Under the pieces are notes generated by a model. That model was not told the origin of the DNA and searched no databases. It saw nothing but the letters and a program-made list of their open reading frames with translations. The position numbers and the translations under genes were made by a program. Shown one piece after another: positions 25,787 to 34,160 of a stretch of DNA of 64,000 nt. The stretch covers positions 1 to 64,000 of the forward strand of contig NZ_LIHP01000018.1 in assembly GCF_001314605.1 (NCBI RefSeq), written 5' to 3'. The stretch's first letter is position 1. Every line of letters begins with the position of its first letter. The DNA comes from Marinobacter sp. HL-58. GTDB taxonomy: Bacteria; Pseudomonadota; Gammaproteobacteria; Pseudomonadales; Oleiphilaceae.

Positions 25787-26803
25787 ATGCTCGACATCTT
25801 TACCGACTTTGCCAACTGGCTGACTTATAGCGTAATCGGACTGGACCCTGCCACCAGGCTTGGTACCTCCGTCCACTTTTTTATCGAAGACACCACCAAA
25901 ATTCTGTTTCTGCTGGTGGTGATGATTTACGTGATCGCCCTGGCCCGCGCAGCCCTTGATCTGGAGCGGGTGCGCGCTTACATCCAGGGCAAGAATCGTT
26001 TCGCCGGTTACGCATTGGGCTCCGGCTTTGGTGCCATCACTCCGTTCTGTTCCTGCTCCAGTATTCCGCTGTTTCTGGGTTTTACCAGCGCCGGAATACC
26101 GCTGGGTATTACTATGGCCTTTCTGTTCACCTCGCCGATCATCAACGAAGTGGCGGTGATCATGCTGTGGAGCCTGCTGGGCTGGAAGTTCACACTGGCC
26201 TATGTGGTGATTGGTATGGCCGTGGGTATCATCGGCGGAATGATCCTGGACGCGATGAAGGGAGAGCGCTGGCTCAAGGATTTTGCTGCCAAGGCCTATC
26301 AGAAAGCGACACAAACAGTGAAAGAGCACCCGGAAGAGACAGCCATCCAGCCCGTTCAGAAAATGACGTTTGCTGAGCGCCATCAGTTTGCGAAAAACGA
26401 ACTAACAGACATCGTTGGGCGCATCTGGAAATGGGTGCTCATCGGCGTAGGCCTCGGTGCCGCCCTGCATGGTTTTGTGCCCGATGGCTGGTTTGCTGAA
26501 AACCTGGGTTCCGGCCAGTTGTGGAGCGTACCGGCCGCCGTGCTTGCCGGGCTGCCTCTCTATTCCAATGCCACCGGTGTTATTCCGGTCATGGAGAGCC
26601 TGATCATGAAGGGCCTTCCGGTAGGTACCACGCTCGCATTCTGTATGAGTACCGTGGCGGCCAGCTTCCCCGAATTCATCATGCTCAAGCAGGTGATGAC
26701 CTTCCGTCTGCTGGGGCTGATTTTCATGATCCTGCTGGCCAATTTCATGGTGGTCGGCTGGGTGATCAATGCCATCAGTCCCTGGCTGTTTACCGGGTTC
26801 TGA
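25787..26803 (+). CDS. Permease of the COG0701/YraQ (ArsP-like) family
   Basis: 338 aa with about eight to ten hydrophobic helices in two halves. The hallmark is GAITPFCSCSSIPLFLGF (about 83-100) and the repeat-related AGLPLYSNATGVIPVMESLI in the second half. A soluble loop lies at about 165-205. Family members include ArsP, which exports trivalent methylarsenicals, but most are uncharacterised and the substrate here is open. It is followed after 40 bp by a small thioredoxin, a common pairing, and lies 2.4 kb from the arsenic island. The start is the ATG at 25787. Confidence 0.82.
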   Translation: MLDIFTDFANWLTYSVIGLDPATRLGTSVHFFIEDTTKILFLLVVMIYVIALARAALDLERVRAYIQGKNRFAGYALGSGFGAITPFCSCSSIPLFLGFTSAGIPLGITMAFLFTSPIINEVAVIMLWSLLGWKFTLAYVVIGMAVGIIGGMILDAMKGERWLKDFAAKAYQKATQTVKEHPEETAIQPVQKMTFAERHQFAKNELTDIVGRIWKWVLIGVGLGAALHGFVPDGWFAENLGSGQLWSVPAAVLAGLPLYSNATGVIPVMESLIMKGLPVGTTLAFCMSTVAASFPEFIMLKQVMTFRLLGLIFMILLANFMVVGWVINAISPWLFTGF

Positions 26804-26843
26804 TTCCTTCAACAATGAATGAAACATCCCACAGGAGAAGCTT

Positions 26844-27080
26844 ATGAAACATTTCGAAGTACTGGGAACCGGCTGCAAGAAATGCGTCAACACCGCCGAA
26901 AGCATTGAGCGTATTGCCAGGGAGTTGGGTCAGACAGTGATTGTGGAGAAAGTCACCGACCCGGCAAAAATCATGGAGTACCAGGTCATGTCCACTCCGG
27001 CTGTTGCGGTTGACGGTAAAGTGGTCCACAGCGGCTCCATCCCGGAGCACGACACGATCGTTGGCTGGCTGCAATCATGA
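26844..27080 (+). CDS. Small thioredoxin-fold protein (redox-active disulfide type)
   Basis: 78 aa. The sequence begins KHFEVLGTGCKKCVNTAESI, with a CxxC redox pair (C15, C18), and contains STPAVAVDGKVVHSG with the cis-proline. It resembles the MTH895/redox-active disulfide protein 2 family often found next to COG0701 permeases, where it may reduce or hand over the substrate. AGGAG precedes the ATG. Its last 95 bp are covered on the other strand by the fetB reading frame. Confidence 0.85.
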   Translation: MKHFEVLGTGCKKCVNTAESIERIARELGQTVIVEKVTDPAKIMEYQVMSTPAVAVDGKVVHSGSIPEHDTIVGWLQS

Positions 27081-27861
27081 CCTGACCAGGTAAGGGTTCA
27101 CGTTCGTCGAACAGGCGCCGGCTTCCCCAGGAGACCGCCATCACGGCCCCGAAACCGGTGCCGACGGTGATGATCAGCATTACCAGGATCTGGTATTTCA
27201 CCGCGACCGCCGGCGGGCTGCCGGCGAGAATCTGGCCGGTCATCATGCCCGGCAGGCTGACAATGCCTGCCGCGGCCATGGCGTTAATGGAGGGCATCAT
27301 GCCGCTGCGCATGGCTTCTCGACGAATATCCTCGAAGGCCTGCTGCCAGGTTTGGCCCAGCATCAGACGGTTCTCGATCACCGCCCGCTGCCGCCAGGCA
27401 CCCTCGTTCAAACGGTCCAGGGCCAGACTGATTCCGGTCATGGTATTGCCCAGCATCATGCCCAACAGCGGAATGGCGTATTGCGGCGTGTACCAGGGCT
27501 CCGGCCCGATAACGACCGTCAGTGCCAGCACGGTCACTGCAAAAGACGATACGAACATGGCGCCGGTACCGATACCGAATGCCCACCAGCCGTGAAGCCG
27601 CCTCCCCTGCCGCGCCACCACCTCCCGACCGGCCACCAGCAGCATGACCAGGGCCATCAGCGCAATCCAGTAAAAGGCGGCGGATGCAAACAGGGCCTCC
27701 AGCACCAGCCCGATCAGGGCCAACTGGATCACTGTGCGCAGGGCGGCAATCAGCAGGTTGCGGGTAATACCCAGGCGCGCCACATAACCCGTCGCAGCCA
27801 GGGCCAGCACCAGCAGGGCCGCCAGCCCCAATTTCCACCAGGCCAGATCAATCACTTCCAT
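26986..27861 (-). CDS. fetB: ABC transporter permease of the FetB (YbbM) family
   Basis: 291 aa with about seven hydrophobic helices. Seen: VIQLALIGLVLEALF, PLLGMMLGNTMTGISLALDRL and INAMAAAGIVSLPGMMTGQILAG, characteristic of the FetB/UPF0014 family implicated in iron export and oxidative-stress resistance. E. coli FetB is 259 aa; here about 30 extra C-terminal residues (after RRLFDEREPL) read antisense through the thioredoxin gene until a stop at 26986, so the true or ancestral stop seems lost. The ATG at 27861 overlaps fetA by 14 nt. Confidence 0.85.
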   Translation of the reverse strand: MEVIDLAWWKLGLAALLVLALAATGYVARLGITRNLLIAALRTVIQLALIGLVLEALFASAAFYWIALMALVMLLVAGREVVARQGRRLHGWWAFGIGTGAMFVSSFAVTVLALTVVIGPEPWYTPQYAIPLLGMMLGNTMTGISLALDRLNEGAWRQRAVIENRLMLGQTWQQAFEDIRREAMRSGMMPSINAMAAAGIVSLPGMMTGQILAGSPPAVAVKYQILVMLIITVGTGFGAVMAVSWGSRRLFDEREPLPGQVMIAASQRSCRAPGWSRCGPLYRQPQQPEWT

Positions 27862-28486
27862 GGACAGTCTCCAGTCCGGTTCCCTGGATCCGATAGTGCG
27901 CATCCGCCACCCGGTGAATCTGGGCCCGGTCATGGGCTACCCAGAGTGTGGCGATCTCACGCCGCCGGATCTCTTCCAGCAACCAGTCCTCGATAACTTC
28001 CGTAGTGTTGCCATCGAGATTGGCGGTGGGCTCATCCAGCAACAGGGCCTCCGGTTGCATGGCCAGGGCCCGCCAGAGTGCAAGCCGCTGTCGCTCTCCC
28101 GAGGACAACCGGCTCACCGACCAGACCATCACCTCGGGCGGAAATGCCAGCGCCGGAGGCAACTGCTCGGCTGTCATGCCCGGAAAGTGGGGGCCGACTT
28201 CATCGAACCACCACTGGCTCTCGGCCGGGACCATTACCACTCGTCTACGCCACTGGTGTGCGGGAACATCCAACTGGGCGGTATCACCCAGAGAAATCCT
28301 GCCGCCGTGTGGCTCCAGGTCAGCCACGGCCCGCAGCAGACGGCTTTTGCCACTGCCGGAGGAGCCGGACAGGCAAACGACCTGCCCGGCTGGCACCACC
28401 AGAGAGACCTCGCTCAGGGCGCCGACACTGACGTTTTCCAACAAAAGTTCTGTCAAAATAGGTTCACCCGGGCATACGGAATCCAC
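27848..28486 (-). CDS. fetA: ABC transporter ATP-binding protein of the FetA (YbbL) family
   Basis: 212 aa. Walker A SGSSGSGKSRLLRAV (about 40-54), signature RLSSGERQRLALWRAL, Walker B ALLLDEPTANLD and H-switch LWVAHDRAQ are all intact. Together with the overlapping fetB it forms a two-gene exporter. The start is GTG at 28486 or TTG at 28456; neither has a clear ribosome site. Divergent from the outer-membrane protein gene with 58 bp between starts. Confidence 0.86.
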   Translation of the reverse strand: MDSVCPGEPILTELLLENVSVGALSEVSLVVPAGQVVCLSGSSGSGKSRLLRAVADLEPHGGRISLGDTAQLDVPAHQWRRRVVMVPAESQWWFDEVGPHFPGMTAEQLPPALAFPPEVMVWSVSRLSSGERQRLALWRALAMQPEALLLDEPTANLDGNTTEVIEDWLLEEIRRREIATLWVAHDRAQIHRVADAHYRIQGTGLETVHGSD

Positions 28487-28544
28487 AATGGTGACACCAT
28501 TGCACAGGATCTTGCCAGAAATCAGTCACACAGAGCAGACATGT

Positions 28545-29168
28545 ATGAGCCTCCGAACCCTCACAGCGGTCCTGTTCGCCCTGACACTGCCAGCGCCGGC
28601 GGTAGCAGAGGTTGGAGTGTCGCCATTTGCAGGCTTTCGCATAAGCAGTTCGGTGGATATCGAGACCGCCGGCGCCAGCGCCGACGATCAGATCGACTTC
28701 CGGGATTCCGCCAGCCAGGGACTGGTGTTCAATTTTGATCTGGCGGAGCCCGGCAAACAGGGAGAGCTTTATTTTGGCCGGCAACGCACCTCGGCCAGGC
28801 TCGACAATGGCCTGTTCGCCCCTGGCATCGAATCCATCGACCTTACGATCTACCAACTCCAGTTCGGAGGGCTCTATTTTCCCGGCGGGAAAAGCTACGG
28901 AGGGTTTGTCTCCGGCGTGCTGGGCGTTACCCGCCTGGAAGCGGAGGACTCGAGATACGATACCCACCACCGGGCAGCGCTCTCGCTCGGTGGTGGGTAC
29001 CAGTTTTTCCTGACCGAACAACTGCGCTTGAGACTGGATCTTCGCGGCATTTACACCGCCCTGAACTCGGGCGGTTCCGTGTTCTGCTCCGGCGGCTGCG
29101 AGCTCAGGTTTCGCAGCGACGGCTACTTGCAGGTGGAAGCCGGCGCTGGATTGGTCATGCGCTTCTGA
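28545..29168 (+). CDS. Outer-membrane beta-barrel protein, unknown function
   Basis: 207 aa. A clear signal peptide (MSLRTLTAVLFALTLPAPAVA / EVG) is followed by alternating amphipathic strands such as GLVFNFDLAEPG, GELYFGRQRT and LTIYQLQFGGLYFPG, and the protein ends in aromatic MRF, a usual barrel C-terminus. A CSGGC pair lies near the end. The ATG at 28545 was chosen because it begins the signal peptide; the frame is open much further upstream by chance. It converges with arsJ (7 bp between stops). No specific function can be given. Confidence 0.75.
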   Translation: MSLRTLTAVLFALTLPAPAVAEVGVSPFAGFRISSSVDIETAGASADDQIDFRDSASQGLVFNFDLAEPGKQGELYFGRQRTSARLDNGLFAPGIESIDLTIYQLQFGGLYFPGGKSYGGFVSGVLGVTRLEAEDSRYDTHHRAALSLGGGYQFFLTEQLRLRLDLRGIYTALNSGGSVFCSGGCELRFRSDGYLQVEAGAGLVMRF

Positions 29169-29175
29169 CGCCAAT

Positions 29176-30369
29176 TCACGTCACTACGGGCCGCCTCTCG
29201 GGCAATAACAAAGACAGTAGCGATGCCATGGCCACCAAAGCCGATGAGATCCACAGACAGGCTTCCAGCCCGTAGGCCTGGTAAACCCAGCCGGAGAGAA
29301 TGGTGCCAAGAAGCCGACCAGCTGCGTTGGACATGTAGTAGAAGCCCACATCCAGGGAAACGCCATCACCCCGGGCATAGCTGACGATCAGATAGCTGTG
29401 GAGCGACGAATTGACGGCAAACAGCACCCCGAACAACAGCAGGCCACCGATCACCACCGGCTGAGGCGACCAGCCCGCCACCAGCCCCCCGGCAATAACT
29501 GCCGGAATCAATGCCAGAGCAGCAGCCCAAAGCACCGCGCCCTTCCGGCCCTGGGAATGGCCGGTGATACCGGGCGCAACCGTCTGGATAAAGCCATAGC
29601 CGATGATCCAGCTGGCCATGAAGCCCCCCACTTGCCAGTGGTCCCAGCCGAATACCGTGGCCATATACACCGGCAGGGCCACCACAAACCACACGTCCCG
29701 GGCGCCGAACAGGAACATCCGCGCCGCTGAGAGCACGTTAATGGCGCGGCTTTTGGACAGGATTTCACTAAACTTGGGTTTGGCCTTGCTCTTGCCCAGG
29801 TCCTGCCCCAGCAGGAACAGACTGGCCAGCCACACCAGCCCCAGGGCTACTGCCATCGCAACAACCGCGCCCGTAAAGCCCGCAGCCATCAACAGCACGC
29901 CACCGAGGAAGAAGCCGACACCCTTGAGGGTGTTCTTGGAACCGGTGAGAATGGCCACCCATTTGTACAGGGTTCCCTGTTGCTCATCCGGCACCAGCAA
30001 CTTGATGCCGCTCTTGGCGGACATCTTGTTGAGATCCTTGGCAATGCCGGACAGCGCCTGTGCCGCCATCACCCAGGGCACGGTGAGCATGGCCGCCGGC
30101 ACCGCCAGCATACCCAGCGCGACAATCTGCAGGAAAAGCCCGATGTTCATGGTGCGGTTCAGACCCCAGCGGGCTCCCAGATAGCCTCCCACCAGGTTGG
30201 TGACCACACCGAAGAACTCGTAGAAGATGAACAACAGGGCAATTTCCAGTGGCGAGTAGCCCAGCTGGTGGAAATGCAGCACCACCAGCATCCGCAGGGC
30301 GCCGTCCGTCAGGGTGAAGGCCCAGTAGTTGCCGGTAATGACCAGGTACTGTCGGATGGCGGCGGTCAT
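29176..30369 (-). CDS. arsJ: Organoarsenical efflux MFS transporter ArsJ
   Basis: 397 aa, 11-12 transmembrane helices of the major facilitator type. The start RQYLVITGNYWAFTLTDGAL and GYLGARWGLNRTMNIGL are characteristic of ArsJ. The family exports 1-arseno-3-phosphoglycerate, the product made by the adjacent GAPDH from arsenate, which breaks down outside and so removes arsenate. It begins 1 bp after the GAPDH stop, so the two are translated together. Third gene of the leftward arm of the arsenic island. Confidence 0.93.
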   Translation of the reverse strand: MTAAIRQYLVITGNYWAFTLTDGALRMLVVLHFHQLGYSPLEIALLFIFYEFFGVVTNLVGGYLGARWGLNRTMNIGLFLQIVALGMLAVPAAMLTVPWVMAAQALSGIAKDLNKMSAKSGIKLLVPDEQQGTLYKWVAILTGSKNTLKGVGFFLGGVLLMAAGFTGAVVAMAVALGLVWLASLFLLGQDLGKSKAKPKFSEILSKSRAINVLSAARMFLFGARDVWFVVALPVYMATVFGWDHWQVGGFMASWIIGYGFIQTVAPGITGHSQGRKGAVLWAAALALIPAVIAGGLVAGWSPQPVVIGGLLLFGVLFAVNSSLHSYLIVSYARGDGVSLDVGFYYMSNAAGRLLGTILSGWVYQAYGLEACLWISSALVAMASLLSLLLPERRPVVT

Positions 30370-30370
30370 A

Positions 30371-31375
30371 TCAGGCAGAGCCCACCCTGCGCGCCAGCTC
30401 CACGGTACGGTTGGCGTAGCCCCACTCGTTGTCGTACCAGGCGTAGATTTTCACCTGGGTGCCGTTGATCACCAGCGTGGACAGGGCATCAACGATGGAC
30501 GAGCGCGGGTCGGTCTTGTAGTCGATGGACACCAGCGGGCGCTCTTCGTAGCCCAGGATGTCCCTGAGTTCTCCCTCAGCCGCCTCTTTCAGCAACCGGT
30601 TTACCGTATCGCGATCGGTCGGCGTTTCCACCTCGAAAACGCAATCGGTCAATGACGCGTTGATCAGGGGGATGCGCACCGCATGGCCATCCAGCCGCCC
30701 TTTCAGTTCGGGGAAAATCTCGATGATCGCGGTGGCGGAGCCGGTACTGGTGGGAATCAGGGAACTGCCGCAGGCCCGGGCCCGGCGCAGGTCCTTGTGG
30801 GGCGCATCAATGATGGTCTGAGTATTGGTCAGGCTGTGAATCGTGGTGATGGAGCCGTGTTTGATCCCCAGTTTCTCGTGAATCACTTTCACCACCGGTG
30901 CCAGGCAGTTGGTGGTGCACGACGCAGCGGTCACAATGCGGTCGCTGGCCGGATCGAAAATGCCGTCGTTTACACCGACGACAATATTTTTAGCACCTGC
31001 TTCCTTGACGGGGGCCGTCACAACCACCCGCTTTACGCCCTGGTCCAGATAACCCTGCAGTAATTCTACGGTTTTCATCTTGCCACTGGCTTCGATGACC
31101 AGATCGCACCCGGACCAGTCGGTCTCTCCGATGGTCTTGTTGTGGGTTACGCGGATACGCTGATCCCCGATAACGATATCATCGCCGTCCGGAGTGGCTT
31201 CCTGGCCCCAGGTGCCGTGAACACTATCGAAGTTCAGCAGGTGCGCGAGGGTGGTGGCGTCTGCACCCGGATCATTGATGGCAACAAATTCCATCTCGGG
31301 CCATCCCCACGCGGCCCTCAGCGACAGGCGGCCAATGCGGCCAAATCCGTTTATTCCTACCTTGATCTTGCTCAT
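30371..31375 (-). CDS. ArsJ-associated glyceraldehyde-3-phosphate dehydrogenase
   Basis: 334 aa. NAD-binding [20 protein letters not shown] at the N-terminus; catalytic Cys in [15 protein letters not shown] (about residue 154) with the partner His in [13 protein letters not shown]. GAPDHs fused in operons with arsJ turn glyceraldehyde-3-phosphate plus arsenate into 1-arseno-3-phosphoglycerate for export. The ATG at 31375 was chosen for GGAGCAAAG just before it and the family start [12 protein letters not shown]. It lies between the arsC-arsR fusion (44 bp) and arsJ (1 bp). Confidence 0.93.
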   Translation of the reverse strand: MSKIKVGINGFGRIGRLSLRAAWGWPEMEFVAINDPGADATTLAHLLNFDSVHGTWGQEATPDGDDIVIGDQRIRVTHNKTIGETDWSGCDLVIEASGKMKTVELLQGYLDQGVKRVVVTAPVKEAGAKNIVVGVNDGIFDPASDRIVTAASCTTNCLAPVVKVIHEKLGIKHGSITTIHSLTNTQTIIDAPHKDLRRARACGSSLIPTSTGSATAIIEIFPELKGRLDGHAVRIPLINASLTDCVFEVETPTDRDTVNRLLKEAAEGELRDILGYEERPLVSIDYKTDPRSSIVDALSTLVINGTQVKIYAWYDNEWGYANRTVELARRVGSA

Positions 31376-31419
31376 CTTTGCTCCTGAATCAATCTTCAAG
31401 CTGTCCAGTCAAATTGACG

Positions 31420-32184
31420 TTACAGTACACGCACAACAGGTCGGTCGGTCATGGCTTTCAGCCTTTCCATCTCCCGTTCTACCAATGTGGTATTACTGTC
31501 CGATGTCTCATCCAGCACCCTCATCAACCATTGCGGCATCTGCGGGTGGAGAAAATAATAAACCCACTGGCCCTGGCGCGCCGCTTCCAGGAGCCCCGCT
31601 TCTTTCAGATTAGCCAGATGTCGGCTGACCTTGGGCTGGGAGGAATCCAGTGCCGTGGTCAGTTCATGCACACAGAGTTTTTTCTGGTTTCGTATCAGCA
31701 TCAGAATCGCCAGCCGCAACTCATCCCCAAGCGCCCGAAAAACACTGACCGGATTGTATTCCAGCGGGTTCAGCCCGGTTTTTTTTTGGTGCACCATGGT
31801 GAACAGACCGATACGCTCCTTCAGCTCTTTGAGCGTCAGCGCAAATGTGGCATGCCGTCCGCTGGGTACCGGGTCGGGGAAATCCCAGGCAATCTGCTGG
31901 GCCGGATCACACACTGTGCCGCACTCCCTGGACGCTTTTTCACACAACGTAATGACGTAATCCCAGTTTTTATCCCGCAGATCTTCCAGCTTCTTACTGT
32001 GCAGATCCTCCACGGCAAAGCCTGCTTCCTGTAATACCTGCAGTGCCATGGGATGTGGCTGTGCAGGCTCAGTACCTGCGCTGGCAACTTCAAATTGGTC
32101 TCCGGCCATATGTTTAAGCAAAGCCTCGGCCATCAGCGAACGGGCACTGTTGGCAGTACAGACGAACAAAACGCGCCGTTTCAT
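31420..32184 (-). CDS. Fusion of LMW-phosphatase-type arsenate reductase (ArsC) and ArsR repressor
   Basis: 254 aa in two parts. Residues 1-130 are a thioredoxin-coupled arsenate reductase domain: P-loop VCTANSARS with nucleophile C9 and R15, redox cysteines candidates C81, C88 and C92, and the DP-loop acid D104. Residues 140-254 are an ArsR/SmtB winged helix: FRALGDELRLAILMLI and DSSQPKVSRHLANLKEAGLLEAARQG (recognition helix). The classical ArsR CxCxxC arsenite site is absent; only LCVHEL with C171 and H173 is present. It likely represses itself and the divergent arsH operon. Fusions of this kind are known in several proteobacteria. Confidence 0.9.
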   Translation of the reverse strand: MKRRVLFVCTANSARSLMAEALLKHMAGDQFEVASAGTEPAQPHPMALQVLQEAGFAVEDLHSKKLEDLRDKNWDYVITLCEKASRECGTVCDPAQQIAWDFPDPVPSGRHATFALTLKELKERIGLFTMVHQKKTGLNPLEYNPVSVFRALGDELRLAILMLIRNQKKLCVHELTTALDSSQPKVSRHLANLKEAGLLEAARQGQWVYYFLHPQMPQWLMRVLDETSDSNTTLVEREMERLKAMTDRPVVRVL

Positions 32185-32234
32185 ATTCGTTTCTCCGAAT
32201 ATATTATTTTATGGATATCCGATTTTCTGGATAT
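32183..32234. promoter_or_regulatory. Two copies of a 20-bp candidate ArsR operator
   Basis: ATATTCGTTTCTCCGAATAT (32183-32202) and ATATCCGATTTTCTGGATAT (32215-32234) are both inverted repeats and agree at 15 of 20 positions. Their starts are 32 bp apart, about three helical turns, so both would lie on the same face. The first overlaps the start codon of the arsC-arsR gene. They are the natural candidates for binding by the ArsR half and for control of both divergent ars operons. Confidence 0.75.
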
Positions 32235-32399
32235 TAGGCCGATCCGATGGCAAAGTAAACCCTGCATTGGTGAAACAATAACCCTGTCCAACCGCAAAAA
32301 TTCTGCTGTATCTTTTCGGCAGGTTATTCGTCTACCCGACAGCTATGCTTTGAACCTCAATCCGAATTCATGAACTCTGCAGGGTGATATAAAAGCGTT

Positions 32400-33116
32400 A
32401 TGAGTAACCCAGACCTTCCGAACATTGACGGGATGCTGTTCTCGGCACCTACAGCTGACACGTTATTTGCCGACATGCCGTCCACACACCCGCCGCGGAT
32501 TCTCCTGCTTTACGGTTCACTGCGGGAACGCTCGTTCAGCCGGCTCGTGGTAGAGGAGGCCGCGCGGCTGCTGGAAGCCATGGGCGCTGAAACCCGCGTG
32601 TTCAATCCTCGGGGATTGCCCCTGGCGGATGCCGAGGAAGCCACTCATCCGAAGGTTCAGGAACTGCGCGAACTGGCACAGTGGTCGGAAGGCATGGTGT
32701 GGTGCTCCCCGGAGCGCCACGGCGCCATGACCGGGATCATGAAAACCCAGATTGACTGGATTCCCCTGTCCATCGGCGGGATGCGTCCCACCCAGGGCAA
32801 GACCCTGGCGGTGATGCAAGTCTGCGGTGGCTCCCAGTCCTTCAATGCAGTGAACCAGCTGCGGGTGCTCGGTCGCTGGATGCGGATGGTGACCATCCCG
32901 AACCAGTCATCGGTACCAAAAGCCTTTATGGAGTTTGATGATAATGACCGGATGCTGCCGTCACCCTTCTACAACCGCATCGTGGACGTGATGGAGGAAC
33001 TGGTGAAGTTCACGCTATTGATCCGGGACCGCAGTGACTACCTGACGGACCGGTATTCCGAGCGGATGGAAAGTGCCGAAGACGTATCGAAACGGGTCAA
33101 TCAGCGATCCATGTGA
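32400..33116 (+). CDS. arsH: Organoarsenical oxidase / NADPH-dependent FMN reductase ArsH
   Basis: 238 aa, typical ArsH. Seen: [22 protein letters not shown] (FMN phosphate loop), [22 protein letters not shown] and [21 protein letters not shown]. ArsH oxidises trivalent methyl and aromatic arsenicals to less toxic pentavalent forms and also acts as an NADPH:FMN oxidoreductase. It heads the rightward ars operon and is followed after 10 bp by an acr3 remnant. Expression is probably controlled by the twin operators about 170 bp upstream. Confidence 0.94.
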   Translation: MSNPDLPNIDGMLFSAPTADTLFADMPSTHPPRILLLYGSLRERSFSRLVVEEAARLLEAMGAETRVFNPRGLPLADAEEATHPKVQELRELAQWSEGMVWCSPERHGAMTGIMKTQIDWIPLSIGGMRPTQGKTLAVMQVCGGSQSFNAVNQLRVLGRWMRMVTIPNQSSVPKAFMEFDDNDRMLPSPFYNRIVDVMEELVKFTLLIRDRSDYLTDRYSERMESAEDVSKRVNQRSM

Positions 33117-33126
33117 GGGGGATATC

Positions 33127-33288
33127 ATGAACATCAATACAGATGTCACTGAAGACGTAGACACCAGCGAAGGCATGGATTTGTTCGGCAAGTATCTGTC
33201 GGTCTGGGTGGCCCTGGCCATCATCGCCGGCGCGGCTCTGGAAAGTCCGCCACTGCATCGCCGCTCCCGGGACCGGTTTCCGGCCTGA
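33127..33288 (+). pseudogene. acr3: Truncated acr3 (arsenite efflux permease) remnant
   Basis: A 53-codon frame with a good ribosome site (GAGGGGG before ATG). MDLFGKYLSVWVALAIIAGAAL matches the N-terminus and first helix of Acr3 arsenite permeases (about 340-390 aa), after a short polar leader. Then the similarity stops and ESPPLHRRSRDRFPA ends at a TGA. The remaining nine or so helices are absent from all frames, and the next gene starts 27 bp later, which points to an internal deletion. It cannot work as a pump. Confidence 0.72.
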
Positions 33289-33314
33289 CCCCCAACACAC
33301 CTGGATCGAACACT

Positions 33315-33977
33315 ATGAAATTTTTGATTTTTCTTGGCTCAACCCGTGACAGTACGCCGCCCAAACCGGCGCGCCTGGGGCTTAGAGTGGCGAAAGCCCT
33401 TGAGCAGCATTTCGGCGAGGTGCTGCCAGACCACGAGGTGGAAATCATTGACCCACTGGAGTGGACATTCGACCCGGTCTTCAAACCCCATTTCGCCTAC
33501 CCGCAGAGCAAGGTTCCGAAACAGCTCGACGAACTGGCCAACAAGATCAAAACGGCCGATGGCTATGTGATGGTCAGCCCGGAATACAACCATTCCATGA
33601 GCCCGGCCCTGGCGCACATGCTCAACCACTTCGGCAGCTCGCTGTTTGCCTACAAGCCCAGCCTGATTGTGACCTATTCGGCCGGGCAATGGGGTGGTGC
33701 CCGGGCAGCGGTTACCATGCGGGGATTTCTGTCCGAGCTTGGTTGTTTGCCGGTCTCTGCGATGATTCAGATTCCCGAGGCGGCCGATGTGCTGACCGAG
33801 ACTGGCCAGTTTCAGACCGGCGAGAACGCCGATCGCTGGCAGAGCTATTTCCACCGCGGTAGTGCCCAACTCCTGTGGTGGGCCGAAGCTACTCACCGGC
33901 ATCGTGAGCAGAGTGATCCCCACCGCGCCATCGGTGACTTCAAGCAGGATCCCAAACAACGCAACGCGCCGAATTGA
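33315..33977 (+). CDS. NADPH-dependent FMN reductase family protein
   Basis: 220 aa flavodoxin-like fold. Seen: KFLIFLGSTRDSTPPKPARLGLRVA (FMN phosphate loop GSTR), VMVSPEYNHSMSPALAHMLNHF (the SPEYN-S-P flavin motif) and YSAGQWGGARAAVTMRGFL. It is the last gene of the arsH operon and may reduce flavin or quinone, or act on arsenicals beside ArsH; the substrate is unknown. The C-terminal 40 residues are polar and unconserved. Confidence 0.85.
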   Translation: MKFLIFLGSTRDSTPPKPARLGLRVAKALEQHFGEVLPDHEVEIIDPLEWTFDPVFKPHFAYPQSKVPKQLDELANKIKTADGYVMVSPEYNHSMSPALAHMLNHFGSSLFAYKPSLIVTYSAGQWGGARAAVTMRGFLSELGCLPVSAMIQIPEAADVLTETGQFQTGENADRWQSYFHRGSAQLLWWAEATHRHREQSDPHRAIGDFKQDPKQRNAPN

Positions 33978-34160
33978 TGATCCGAAGAGGCGTCACAGTG
34001 GGTCAGTCAAGGAAATATGTGAATGCGCGGAAATTGAGCAAGATCAATAATTGATCATTTTTTAGCCAAAGCTTCTAGTGGAAGTTTAAATCGGTTCTAT
34101 CCTTATAAAAGGCTGTGTCTGAGGAAGTCAAAACCCTCGAAGACAACAAGGAGAACAACG
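33978..34160 (+). other. Leader region of aioBA
   Basis: A 183-bp AT-rich gap between the FMN reductase gene and aioB, with TTATAA at about 34103 as a possible -10 box and AAGGAG before aioB. I looked for a sigma-54 -24/-12 element, used by some aio operons, and found no convincing one. Confidence 0.3.
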
